64,000 nucleotides of DNA from Mesorhizobium sp. YIM 152430 (lineage in GTDB: Bacteria > Pseudomonadota > Alphaproteobacteria > Rhizobiales > Rhizobiaceae), in the NCBI RefSeq assembly GCF_029210365.1, contig NZ_JARGES010000041.1, positions 78,808-142,807 on the forward strand, in the 5' to 3' direction. A program made the translations under genes and the position numbers. The notes under the pieces were generated by a model. It saw nothing but the letters and a program-made list of their open reading frames with translations, was not told the origin of the DNA and did no database searches. Below, piece after piece: positions 1 through 7,456 of the stretch. Numbering within the stretch: position 1 is the stretch's first letter; each line of letters begins with the position of its first letter.

Positions 1-1
1 C

Positions 2-55
2 TATGATCGCAGTCTCGTCGATCTTTGCGGTCTGGTGCAGACGGCGACGCGATAG
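2..55 (+). CDS. C-terminal fragment of an unidentified protein
   Basis: An open frame enters from the left edge and ends at a TAG, reading YDRSLVDLCGLVQTATR. A strong hairpin with a following T-rich stretch lies about 30 bases downstream, as expected for the end of a plus-strand transcript. Too short to assign a family. It could also be chance read-through of non-coding sequence. Confidence 0.35.
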   Translation, partial: YDRSLVDLCGLVQTATR

Positions 56-85
56 ATGGCGCGCTCTGACGTGCCGTCACATTCG

Positions 86-117
86 GGGCGCCGGTTCGAA
101 CCGGCGCCCTTCGTTTT
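86..117 (+). terminator. Rho-independent terminator
   Basis: A perfect 12-bp self-complementary palindrome (86-109, centred on TTCGAA) is followed by TTCGTTTT. The T tract is on the plus strand, so it best serves the truncated plus-strand gene at the window edge. The GC-rich palindrome may also act on transcripts arriving from the minus-strand membrane protein gene that ends at 117. Confidence 0.5.
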
Positions 118-524
118 CAGTTCACAGCCAGGGGACCCCGCGGCATTTCGCGCGCGGGCGCCGGTGCGAAGACGATGAAGGCGAAGATCGCAACCCCGAG
201 AAACGCGATCAGCGACGAGATCGCCACGAACGGTTCGGCGCCGGCATTGCCCTGCAACAGCAGATAGAGCGACGGCACCATGATCACGACGCCGAGGGTG
301 TAGACGCCGAACTGGATCATGGCGAGGCGTTGCGCCGCCTTCTCCTTGTTCAGCGCATAATATGTACCGAAAAGCGCGCTCGTCACCCAGCCCAGAAGGT
401 TGGTATGCGCATGTGCGCCGATGACATTGTGATTGCCGGAGATCGACATTTGCAGTCCCATGCCGATGCCGAGCAAAAGAAACAGAATTGCGGCCTTGAA
501 GAAGAGTTGCGAAACCTGTGGCAT
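117..524 (-). CDS. Small four-helix membrane protein, heme-copper-oxidase-I-like
   Basis: This 135-residue protein has about four hydrophobic segments (roughly 8-28, 38-57, 66-88 and 97-120). A His-containing motif, GAHAHTNLLGWV, sits at the start of helix 2 (about residues 36-47). The motif and size resemble short rhizobial membrane proteins related to part of heme-copper oxidase subunit I; that relation is recalled, not tested. The start is supported by GAGGGGA about 9 bases upstream of ATG. Two closely spaced His could bind heme or metal in the membrane, but a full oxidase active site is impossible at this length. It is a single gene divergent from the ABC-F gene. Confidence 0.6.
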   Translation of the reverse strand: MPQVSQLFFKAAILFLLLGIGMGLQMSISGNHNVIGAHAHTNLLGWVTSALFGTYYALNKEKAAQRLAMIQFGVYTLGVVIMVPSLYLLLQGNAGAEPFVAISSLIAFLGVAIFAFIVFAPAPAREMPRGPLAVN

Positions 525-675
525 TGCAATTGTCCCCTCTTTGAATATTTAGTCCTCTTGACGAAGCGAAGAATAACACATTCGTGATCGCATCGTCATC
601 GCTCCTTGCGATCTAGCTCTCCAATGCGCCTCCCTCTTGCGCGCAATGCGACGGCGGTCCAAACAGCGCAGCATT

Positions 676-2553
676 ATGCTGGTTCTCGACGACATCTCGC
701 TGCGCATCGCCGGTCGGCTCCTGATCGACCATGCCACGCTCTCCCTTCCCGCAGGCGCCAAGGCCGGCCTCGTTGGTCGCAACGGCACCGGCAAGACGAC
801 GCTGTTCAAGGCGATCACCGGCGAATTGCCGACCGAAGGCGGTTCGATCAACCTGCCGAGGAACACGCGGATCGGCCAGGTGGCCCAGGAGGCCCCGGGC
901 ACGGAAGAATCGCTGATCTCGATCGTGCTCAAGGCCGACACGGAACGCGCCGCCCTGCTTCACGAGGCAGAGAGCGCGCAGGATGCGCACCGGATCGCGG
1001 AAATCCAGATGCGGCTTGCCGACATCGACGCCCACTCGGCCGAAGCACGCGCCGCGACCATCCTTGCCGGCCTCGGCTTCGACGAGGCGGCGCAACGACG
1101 CCCGGCATCGTCCTTTTCCGGCGGCTGGCGGATGCGCGTGGCGCTCGCCTCGGTACTGTTCGCCGAGCCGGACCTTCTGCTCCTCGACGAGCCGACCAAC
1201 TATCTCGATCTCGAAGGAACGCTCTGGCTCGAGAACTACCTGTCGCGCTACCCGCACACGGTGCTGCTGATCAGCCACGACCGCGACCTTCTCAACCGCG
1301 CGGTCAGTTCCATCGTGCATCTGGAGAACAAGAAGCTGACCTTCTGGCGCGGCGGCTACGACCAGTTCGCGCGTCAATATGCCGAGCAGGCCGAATTGCA
1401 GGAAAAGTCGCGCGTCAAGCAGGAAGCACACCGCAAGCATATGGAAGCCTTCGTCGAGCGCTTCCGCTACAAGGCGTCGAAGGCGCGCCAGGCGCAGTCA
1501 CGGCTGAAGGCGCTGGAGAAGCTGAAGCCGATCGACAGCTTCATGGGCGAGAGCGTAAGGCCATTCACGTTCACCGAGCCGGCAAAGACCGTCGCGGCGC
1601 CGATCATCGCCATCTCGGGCGGCTCGGTCGGCTATGCGCCGGGCAAGCCGGTCCTGTCGCGCATGTCTCTGCGGATCGACGACGACGATCGCATCGCACT
1701 CCTCGGGGCCAACGGCAACGGCAAGTCGACCTTCGCCAAGCTGCTCTCGGGCCGGCTGCAACTCGATACCGGTACGATGACCATCGCACCCGGCCTCAAG
1801 GTCGCGATCTTTGCCCAGCACCAGCTCGACGATCTGCGGCCGGAGGAAAACGCCATCGAGCATGTTCGCCGCCTGATGCCGGATGCGCCCGAGGCGAAGG
1901 TGCGCGCGCGCGTCGCGCAAATGGGGCTCGTGACGGAAAAGATGCTGACGCCCGCCAAGGATCTGTCAGGCGGTGAGAAGGCCCGGCTCCTGATGGGCAT
2001 CGCCGCCTTTGACGGCCCGAACCTGCTCATCCTCGACGAGCCGACCAACCATCTCGACATCGACAGCCGCGAGGCGCTGATCCACGCGCTCAACGAATAC
2101 TCCGGCGCGGTCATGGTGATCAGCCATGACCGGCATCTGATCGAAGCGTCCGCCGATCGGCTCTGGCTCGTCAAGGACGGGCAGGTCGGCCCCTTCGACG
2201 GCGACATGGCCGACTACCGCCAACTCGTGACGGGTGGCGCGTCCGACCGGCGCGAAAAGCGCGAATCGGACAGGGCGTCGAAGGCCGACAAACGACGTGA
2301 GGCCGCACAAAGGCGTGCGGCACTCGAGCCGCTTGCCAAACAGATCAAGGCAACGGAAGGGCTGATCGAGCGCACGCGCAAACGCATAGAAGCCCTCGAC
2401 GCCGAACTTGCAGCCCCGTCTCTTTACGAACGCGATCCTGGCAAGGCGGCCAAGCTTGCGAAGGAGCGTTCCGACAATGTCGCCGCCCTCGACAGGCACG
2501 AGGAGACGTGGCTTTCCCTGTCCAGCGAGTATGAGGAAGCGCTCGCAGCCTGA
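676..2553 (+). CDS. ABC-F family ATP-binding protein (Uup/YheS-like)
   Basis: This 625-residue soluble protein has two ABC cassettes and no membrane segments, the ABC-F architecture. Cassette 1 has Walker A GRNGTGKT, signature FSGGW and Walker B LLLLDEPTN. Cassette 2 has GANGNGKS, LSGGEKAR and LLILDEPTN. The linker (about 240-310) is charged and probably helical, as in the P-site tRNA interaction motif, and the C-terminal 90 residues are a basic/acidic coiled coil. ABC-F ATPases act on ribosomes (translation factors) or, for Uup, in DNA-related processes; which applies here cannot be read from sequence. I chose the ATG that starts MLVLDD because it places the first beta strand normally; an in-frame ATG lies 39 bases upstream. 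No strong Shine-Dalgarno site is visible. Confidence 0.9.
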   Translation: MLVLDDISLRIAGRLLIDHATLSLPAGAKAGLVGRNGTGKTTLFKAITGELPTEGGSINLPRNTRIGQVAQEAPGTEESLISIVLKADTERAALLHEAESAQDAHRIAEIQMRLADIDAHSAEARAATILAGLGFDEAAQRRPASSFSGGWRMRVALASVLFAEPDLLLLDEPTNYLDLEGTLWLENYLSRYPHTVLLISHDRDLLNRAVSSIVHLENKKLTFWRGGYDQFARQYAEQAELQEKSRVKQEAHRKHMEAFVERFRYKASKARQAQSRLKALEKLKPIDSFMGESVRPFTFTEPAKTVAAPIIAISGGSVGYAPGKPVLSRMSLRIDDDDRIALLGANGNGKSTFAKLLSGRLQLDTGTMTIAPGLKVAIFAQHQLDDLRPEENAIEHVRRLMPDAPEAKVRARVAQMGLVTEKMLTPAKDLSGGEKARLLMGIAAFDGPNLLILDEPTNHLDIDSREALIHALNEYSGAVMVISHDRHLIEASADRLWLVKDGQVGPFDGDMADYRQLVTGGASDRREKRESDRASKADKRREAAQRRAALEPLAKQIKATEGLIERTRKRIEALDAELAAPSLYERDPGKAAKLAKERSDNVAALDRHEETWLSLSSEYEEALAA

Positions 2554-2557
2554 TCGA

Positions 2558-2968
2558 CTACGGGCAGCGCACCAGCCGCTCGTCATTGCGTTCGGTGCGG
2601 TCGATATAGTTCAGCTTGAGTTTTTCCTCGTCAGGGACGAAACGCACGCGCTCCGTGACGTCGTTCTCGCCGGTGCATTCGAGCGTGACCAGCCATCCCT
2701 CCCCGTTCACCTCGGGCGTCGTCATGGCGCAGGAATAGTTGCGTGACGTGAGTTGGGCTTCGCCGATGGTGATCACGCGGCTTGCCCCATCAGCCGAGCA
2801 GAATGCCGGATCAAGAGCCCAGCGGCCATATATGTGGCCGACGCCCGGTTTCGTCTCCACAACAGGCGCAGCGGCCTCGGCCGTTTGCGCGATCGGCGCT
2901 TCGCTACCGCAACCGGCAACCAAGACGCCTGATGCAATAAGAAAAAGGGCTGATAAAGTTCTATTCAT
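2558..2968 (-). CDS. Putative lipoprotein of unknown function
   Basis: This 136-residue protein begins with a lipoprotein signal peptide ending in the lipobox LVAGC, so Cys20 would be lipidated. A short Ala/Pro-rich linker follows, then a compact domain with three further cysteines (WALDPAFC, NYSC, VTLECTG) plus a terminal RCP. The cysteines could form disulfides in the periplasm. The domain resembles small rhizobial secreted proteins of unknown role. The gene converges on the ABC-F gene with a four-base gap and follows holC on the same strand after a short gap, so it may be the last gene of pepA-holC. No function is proposed. Confidence 0.75.
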   Translation of the reverse strand: MNRTLSALFLIASGVLVAGCGSEAPIAQTAEAAAPVVETKPGVGHIYGRWALDPAFCSADGASRVITIGEAQLTSRNYSCAMTTPEVNGEGWLVTLECTGENDVTERVRFVPDEEKLKLNYIDRTERNDERLVRCP

Positions 2969-2986
2969 GGACGCCAGAACTCTTGA

Positions 2987-3436
2987 TCAGGCCTTGCGTT
3001 CCCAGCGCCGATCCGCCGATTGCTGCCAATAGGTGACGGTGTGGCTTTCTTGCCGCAGTCGCTTCCAGCTCTCGCGCGCCTTGCGAAGCTGCTCCTCGTC
3101 ATGCCCGTCGAACATGAAAACCGCGCGCTCGTATCCGGCGAGGTCGGGCGCGTCGGCGCCATCGACCAGAAAGCGTATCTGCGCGTCATTCCCGTTTTGC
3201 GGTCCGGTCGTGAGGAGAACGGGATTTTCCGGCGCATGGGGCTCGGCGTCCGTGGCGTGGGCCAGGAACGAGTCGTCGCGAAAGGTCCACAGGGCCGCGT
3301 CGAGCGCATCGCGGCGCTCCTCGCTTCCCGCCTGGACGACGGCTTTCCATCCCCGCTCGACCGATTTTTCGAGAAGTGCCGGAAGCGCCTCCTCAAGCGT
3401 CGATTCGGTCAGGTGATAGAAGAGGATTTCCGTCAA
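2987..3436 (-). CDS. holC: DNA polymerase III subunit chi
   Basis: HolC is the chi subunit of the clamp-loader complex and links DNA polymerase III to single-strand binding protein. The 149-residue product has the usual opening TEILFYHLTES, the central FLVDGADAPDL and the later VFMFDGHDEEQL segment of the family. The start is TTG: it lies seven bases after the pepA stop codon, is preceded by GAGG at good spacing, and the upstream in-frame extension reads as non-homologous shadow. The pepA-holC arrangement is common in proteobacteria and suggests cotranscription with translational coupling. Confidence 0.9.
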   Translation of the reverse strand: MTEILFYHLTESTLEEALPALLEKSVERGWKAVVQAGSEERRDALDAALWTFRDDSFLAHATDAEPHAPENPVLLTTGPQNGNDAQIRFLVDGADAPDLAGYERAVFMFDGHDEEQLRKARESWKRLRQESHTVTYWQQSADRRWERKA

Positions 3437-3443
3437 GCGCGCC

Positions 3444-4934
3444 TCAGCCTTCGTAGTGGTCACGGACGAGACGGTCGAGAAGGCGCACGCCATAGCCCGA
3501 TGCCCAGGTCTGGCTGATCTCGTTGGTGGGCGAGCCCATCGCCGTTCCCGCGACGTCGAGATGCGCCCAGGGCGTTTCCTTGACGAAACGCTGAAGGAAC
3601 TGCGCGGCGGTGATCGCACCGGCATGACGACCGCCGATATTCTTCATGTCGGCATTCTTCGAGTCGATCAGCTTGTCGTAATCGGGGCCCATCGGCATCC
3701 GCCAGACGCGTTCGCCCGTCGCCTGCCCGGCCTCGAACAGGCGACCGGCAAGCTCGTCATTGTTGGAGAACAGGCCGGCATGATGCTGGCCGAGCGCGAT
3801 CAGGATCGCGCCGGTCAGCGTCGCCAGATTGACCATGAAACGCGGCTCGAACCGGTCGTTGCAGTACCAGAGGGCATCCGCGAGCACGAGCCGGCCTTCC
3901 GCATCGGTATTCAGCACCTCGATCGTCTGGCCCGACATCGAGGTGACGATATCGCCGGGGCGCTGCGCCTTGCCGTCGAGCATGTTCTCGACGAGGCCGA
4001 TGATGCCGACGACATTCGCCTTGGCCTTGCGGGCGGCGAGCGCGTGCATCAGGCCGGTCACGGCAGCTGCTCCGCCCATGTCGCCCTTCATGTCCTCCAT
4101 GCCGGCGGCCGGCTTGATCGAGATGCCGCCCGAATCGAACACCACGCCCTTGCCGACGAAAGCGACGGGCTTTTCCTTGGCCTTGCCGCCGTTCCATTTC
4201 ATAACGACGAGGCGCGCAGGGCGTTCGGAGCCCTGGGCGACGCCGAGAAGCGCGCCCATGCCGAGCTTCTTCATGTCCGCGTCTTCGAGAATCTCTACCT
4301 CGACGCCAAGGGATTCGAGTTCCTTGGCCTTGGCAGCGAACTCGACCGGGCCGAGAATGTTGGCGGGTTCATTGACGAGGTCGCGGGCCAGGAGCACGCC
4401 GCCGGCGATGCCCTCCAGCTCGGCAAACTTCTTCTTCGCTGCCGGATGATCGGCACAGGTGATGACGAAGGCGGTCTCTTTTTCGCTTTCGCCATTGGCC
4501 TCGTCCTTGCGGGTCTTGTACTTGTCGAATGTGTAGGCGCGCAAAAGGATGCCCATCGCAAGCTGCGCGGCGTCGGTCGCACTCGCCTCCGCTCCGGCCA
4601 CGTCCACGACGACCGTCACCTTCTTCGCCTTGCGGGCCGCTGCCTGCACAGCGCCGCCGATCTTGAGCCAACCCTGCTCGTCGAGCGCTGCCGGCTTGCC
4701 GACACCCAGGACCACGAGCCGGTCGAGCGTGGTGCCGTGCGGCGCGAGAATATCGACCGAGCCACCCATCTTGCCCTTGAAGGACGCGACGTCGATCGCA
4801 CGCGCAAGAATTCCTTGCGGATCGTGGCTTCCCGCAGAGCCGGCCAGGCCGGTTTCCTCGCCGCTCAAGAGCACCAGAACGCCCTCGGACTGCAATGACG
4901 GCTTGGCGAAGCTGATGACGGGACGTGGAGACAT
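3444..4934 (-). CDS. pepA: Leucyl aminopeptidase (M17 family)
   Basis: PepA is a cytosolic di-metal aminopeptidase that removes N-terminal residues from peptides; in some bacteria it also binds DNA. The 496-residue length is normal. The C-terminal catalytic domain contains the M17 signature NTDAEGRL and the metal/substrate segment [16 protein letters not shown], with both catalytic basic residues in place. The start ATG has GAAGGA at six-base spacing; a longer frame begins 60 bases upstream without ribosome-site support. It is the first gene of the pepA-holC pair and is divergent from lptF across about 250 bases. Confidence 0.95.
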   Translation of the reverse strand: MSPRPVISFAKPSLQSEGVLVLLSGEETGLAGSAGSHDPQGILARAIDVASFKGKMGGSVDILAPHGTTLDRLVVLGVGKPAALDEQGWLKIGGAVQAAARKAKKVTVVVDVAGAEASATDAAQLAMGILLRAYTFDKYKTRKDEANGESEKETAFVITCADHPAAKKKFAELEGIAGGVLLARDLVNEPANILGPVEFAAKAKELESLGVEVEILEDADMKKLGMGALLGVAQGSERPARLVVMKWNGGKAKEKPVAFVGKGVVFDSGGISIKPAAGMEDMKGDMGGAAAVTGLMHALAARKAKANVVGIIGLVENMLDGKAQRPGDIVTSMSGQTIEVLNTDAEGRLVLADALWYCNDRFEPRFMVNLATLTGAILIALGQHHAGLFSNNDELAGRLFEAGQATGERVWRMPMGPDYDKLIDSKNADMKNIGGRHAGAITAAQFLQRFVKETPWAHLDVAGTAMGSPTNEISQTWASGYGVRLLDRLVRDHYEG

Positions 4935-5049
4935 TGGGTATCCTTCGGGTGGAAAAATCTGAGGCCGTTGCCTTTGCGGTAGAGAATAGGGCACCGCATT
5001 TCAAGGACGGAAGTCCGGGCCGGCGCGGAAAGAAGCAGTCAATCAATCG

Positions 5050-5099
5050 TTAACCATGCGTGTTTGGCATTTGTTTGCCAAGGTAACGGATTGTATGGT
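5050..5099 (+). promoter_or_regulatory. Candidate lptF promoter with adjacent CtrA-like half site
   Basis: TTGTTT (5071-5076) and TATGGT (5094-5099) are separated by 17 bases, with TG just before the -10 box, a plausible housekeeping promoter about 90 bases upstream of lptF. TTAACCAT at 5050-5057 matches the half-site form of the CtrA motif known in Caulobacter. Both are pattern matches only. Confidence 0.35.
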
Positions 5100-5186
5100 C
5101 CACGATCGAGCGAAGCCCCAGGGGGCGACGCAGCGGCAGCATCTCCCGCCGCAGACTTGCCCCATTGAACGGATCATTCAGCCTGC

Positions 5187-6371
5187 ATGAGAGTGCTCGA
5201 AACCTACATCATGCGGCGCACCTTCGCGATCTTCGCGGTGACGCTGCTTTGGGTTCTCGCCATCGTCTGGACGACCCAGGTCCTGACCCGCATCAATATC
5301 GTGACCAGCAGCGGGCAATCGGCCGCAACTTTCTTCGAAATCGCCGCGCTGGTCCTGCCCGCGGTCATTCCGATCGTAATCCCGTTCGCGCTCGGCATCG
5401 CGGTCGCGCAGACGCTCAGCGCGATGAACACCGATTCGGAGCTGATCGTGATCACCGCATCCGGCAGCCCGAAGACGACCGTCGTTCGGCCGATCCTCCT
5501 GATCGCCGCCATCGCCTCGATCGCTTCCTTCGCGATCGAGAATGGCGTCGAGCCCTTCGCGCGCGAGAGGCTGCGCGCGCTCGTCTCGGAAGCACGGGCC
5601 GATCTCATCACCTCGGTCGTCCAGGAAGGCACGTTCCAGACCATCGACGACGGCCTCGTCATCCAGATCAGCGAGCGTCTGCCGGACGGGCGCTTTGCCG
5701 GCATCTTCCTCTCCGACACGCGCGAAGAGGCAACCGAACTGATCTACTACGCCGATACCGGCGCGACGGTCCAACTCGACGGCGAGCACGTTCTGGTCAT
5801 GCAGGACGGGGTCGTCCACCGGCGCAACAAGACCGGAAACGTCTCGATCATCCGCTACCAGTCCTACGCGTTCGACCTGGCAGAGTTTGCGCCTGCGACA
5901 TCGCAGATCAACTATCTGCCGAAGGACCGCACGCTCGGATTCCTGATGAACCCCGATCCGGCCGATCCCGTCTACCAGAATGCGCCGCTGGCCTTTGCCG
6001 CAGAACTGCATCGCCGCCTGACCGACTGGATCTATCCGCTGGTCTTCGCGCTGGTCGGTCTTGCCGTTGCCGGCGATTCGCGCTCGTTCCGTGAATCGCG
6101 CATCCATCCGCTGATCACCACGATGCTGATCGCGCTGTTCATCCGGTGGGAAGGCTTCATCGTGGGCAATGCGGCAGCGGACAGTCCCGCATTCATCGCC
6201 GCCATGTATGCCGTTCCGCTGATCGCAATGGCCGTGTGCATCTGGGTGATCGCCACCAACAAGCGGCTTGAAATTCCGACCCGCTGGACCGAGCGGATTC
6301 AGGAGTTCTGGGCGCGGCGCGCCGTCGAACCGTTCCTGCGTCGCCGGTCCGCCCCGGAGGGCAAGCCATGA
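5187..6371 (+). CDS. lptF: LPS export ABC transporter permease LptF
   Basis: LptF pairs with LptG and the LptB ATPase to extract lipopolysaccharide from the inner membrane and push it along the Lpt bridge. The 394-residue protein has the expected layout: three N-terminal helices (about 15-35, 55-75, 98-118), a periplasmic beta-jellyroll domain (about 130-270) and three C-terminal helices (about 288-385). The opening MRVLETYIMRRTF is typical of the YjgP/YjgQ family. It starts an operon with lptG, lptD, surA-like, pdxA and rsmA, and overlaps lptG by four bases (ATGA). lptA, lptB and lptC are not in this window. Confidence 0.93.
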   Translation: MRVLETYIMRRTFAIFAVTLLWVLAIVWTTQVLTRINIVTSSGQSAATFFEIAALVLPAVIPIVIPFALGIAVAQTLSAMNTDSELIVITASGSPKTTVVRPILLIAAIASIASFAIENGVEPFARERLRALVSEARADLITSVVQEGTFQTIDDGLVIQISERLPDGRFAGIFLSDTREEATELIYYADTGATVQLDGEHVLVMQDGVVHRRNKTGNVSIIRYQSYAFDLAEFAPATSQINYLPKDRTLGFLMNPDPADPVYQNAPLAFAAELHRRLTDWIYPLVFALVGLAVAGDSRSFRESRIHPLITTMLIALFIRWEGFIVGNAAADSPAFIAAMYAVPLIAMAVCIWVIATNKRLEIPTRWTERIQEFWARRAVEPFLRRRSAPEGKP

Positions 6372-7456
6372 TCGGGCGCACACTCGGCGCCTATTTCATG
6401 AGGCGCTATCTCGTCATCACATTCTGGTTCTTCACCGGCATCTTCGGGCTGATCTTCATCGTGAATTTCACCGAGATCTCGCGCCGGGTCGGTGACCTAC
6501 CCGACTATTCGCTGTGGTGGGGCGTGACATTCGCCGGGCTCCAGACGCCTTTCATCATGCAGCAGGCCGTGCCCTTCATCGCGCTCGTCTCCGGCATCGC
6601 CACGCTGATCTCGCTCAACCGGAAATATGAACTGGTCGTTGCGCGTGCCGCCGGCATCTCGGCCTGGCAGTTCCTGCTGCCGATCTGCATCGGCGCGCTC
6701 CTGTTCGGTCTGGCGGCGCTTTTCGTCCTCAATCCCATCGCTTCCTTCGGATATGAACGCACCCAATTCCTCGAAGCGAATATCCGCGGAGGCAACAGCA
6801 CGCCTGCGGCCGGCGGCGAGGCGCCGTGGATCAAGCAACGCGTGGGCGAAACCGAAACCTATATCGGCGCCGCGGGCGTTCTCGACGAAGGGCTGCAACT
6901 CGTCAACGCGACCTTCATCACCGTAGGACCGGACACCGACGCGATCGCGCGCCTCGATGCCGAGCGCGCCTTTCTGCGGGAAGGCGAATGGCAGCTTCAA
7001 AACGCCCGGCGCACCACGCGCGGCAATCCGCCGGAACTGATGGAAGCGGTTTCGGTCCCAACGAATCTGACGCCGGAATTCGTGCTCGAGCGGCTGGCCA
7101 GCCCCGAGACGATCCCGATCTTCCAACTGCCGCGCAAGATCGCCGCGGCCCGTTCCTTCGGGCTGCCGGCGAACAATTTCGCCATGCACATGCACTCGAT
7201 GCTGGCCATGCCGGCACTGCTCGTCGCGATGACGCTGATCGCCGCGACGGTGTCGATGCGGTTTGCCAGAATGGGGCAGTCATCGGCCATGATTCTGGGT
7301 GGCGTCATGGCAGGCTTTCTGCTTTATGTCGTGACGGTTCTGGTGAAGGCGTTCGGGAGCGCCGGATTCGTGCCGCCCGTCGCCGCCGCCTGGTTGCCGG
7401 TCGTCGTCGCCGGCTTTTTCGGAGTGACTTTCTTGCTATACAGAGAGGACGGTTAG
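6368..7456 (+). CDS. lptG: LPS export ABC transporter permease LptG
   Basis: LptG is the partner permease of LptF. The 362-residue protein opens with MIGRTLGAYFMRRYL, the family's characteristic coupling segment. It has hydrophobic segments near 16-36, 60-80, 98-120 and three in the last 90 residues, flanking a periplasmic domain. Its ATG lies inside the lptF stop (ATGA) and its TAG overlaps the GTG of lptD by one base, so translation of all three is probably coupled. Confidence 0.93.
   Translation: MIGRTLGAYFMRRYLVITFWFFTGIFGLIFIVNFTEISRRVGDLPDYSLWWGVTFAGLQTPFIMQQAVPFIALVSGIATLISLNRKYELVVARAAGISAWQFLLPICIGALLFGLAALFVLNPIASFGYERTQFLEANIRGGNSTPAAGGEAPWIKQRVGETETYIGAAGVLDEGLQLVNATFITVGPDTDAIARLDAERAFLREGEWQLQNARRTTRGNPPELMEAVSVPTNLTPEFVLERLASPETIPIFQLPRKIAAARSFGLPANNFAMHMHSMLAMPALLVAMTLIAATVSMRFARMGQSSAMILGGVMAGFLLYVVTVLVKAFGSAGFVPPVAAAWLPVVVAGFFGVTFLLYREDG

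Noticed and set aside
3..587. Plus-strand open frame of 194 codons over the small membrane protein gene
   Set aside because: It is antisense to a gene with membrane helices and a good ribosome site, and its product is low in hydrophobic structure and rich in Arg/His as antisense shadows are.
6826..7455. Open frame inside lptG that continues into lptD
   Set aside because: It is in frame with lptD but overlaps lptG; the GTG at 7456 has a ribosome site and a signal peptide follows, so the upstream part is a shadow.
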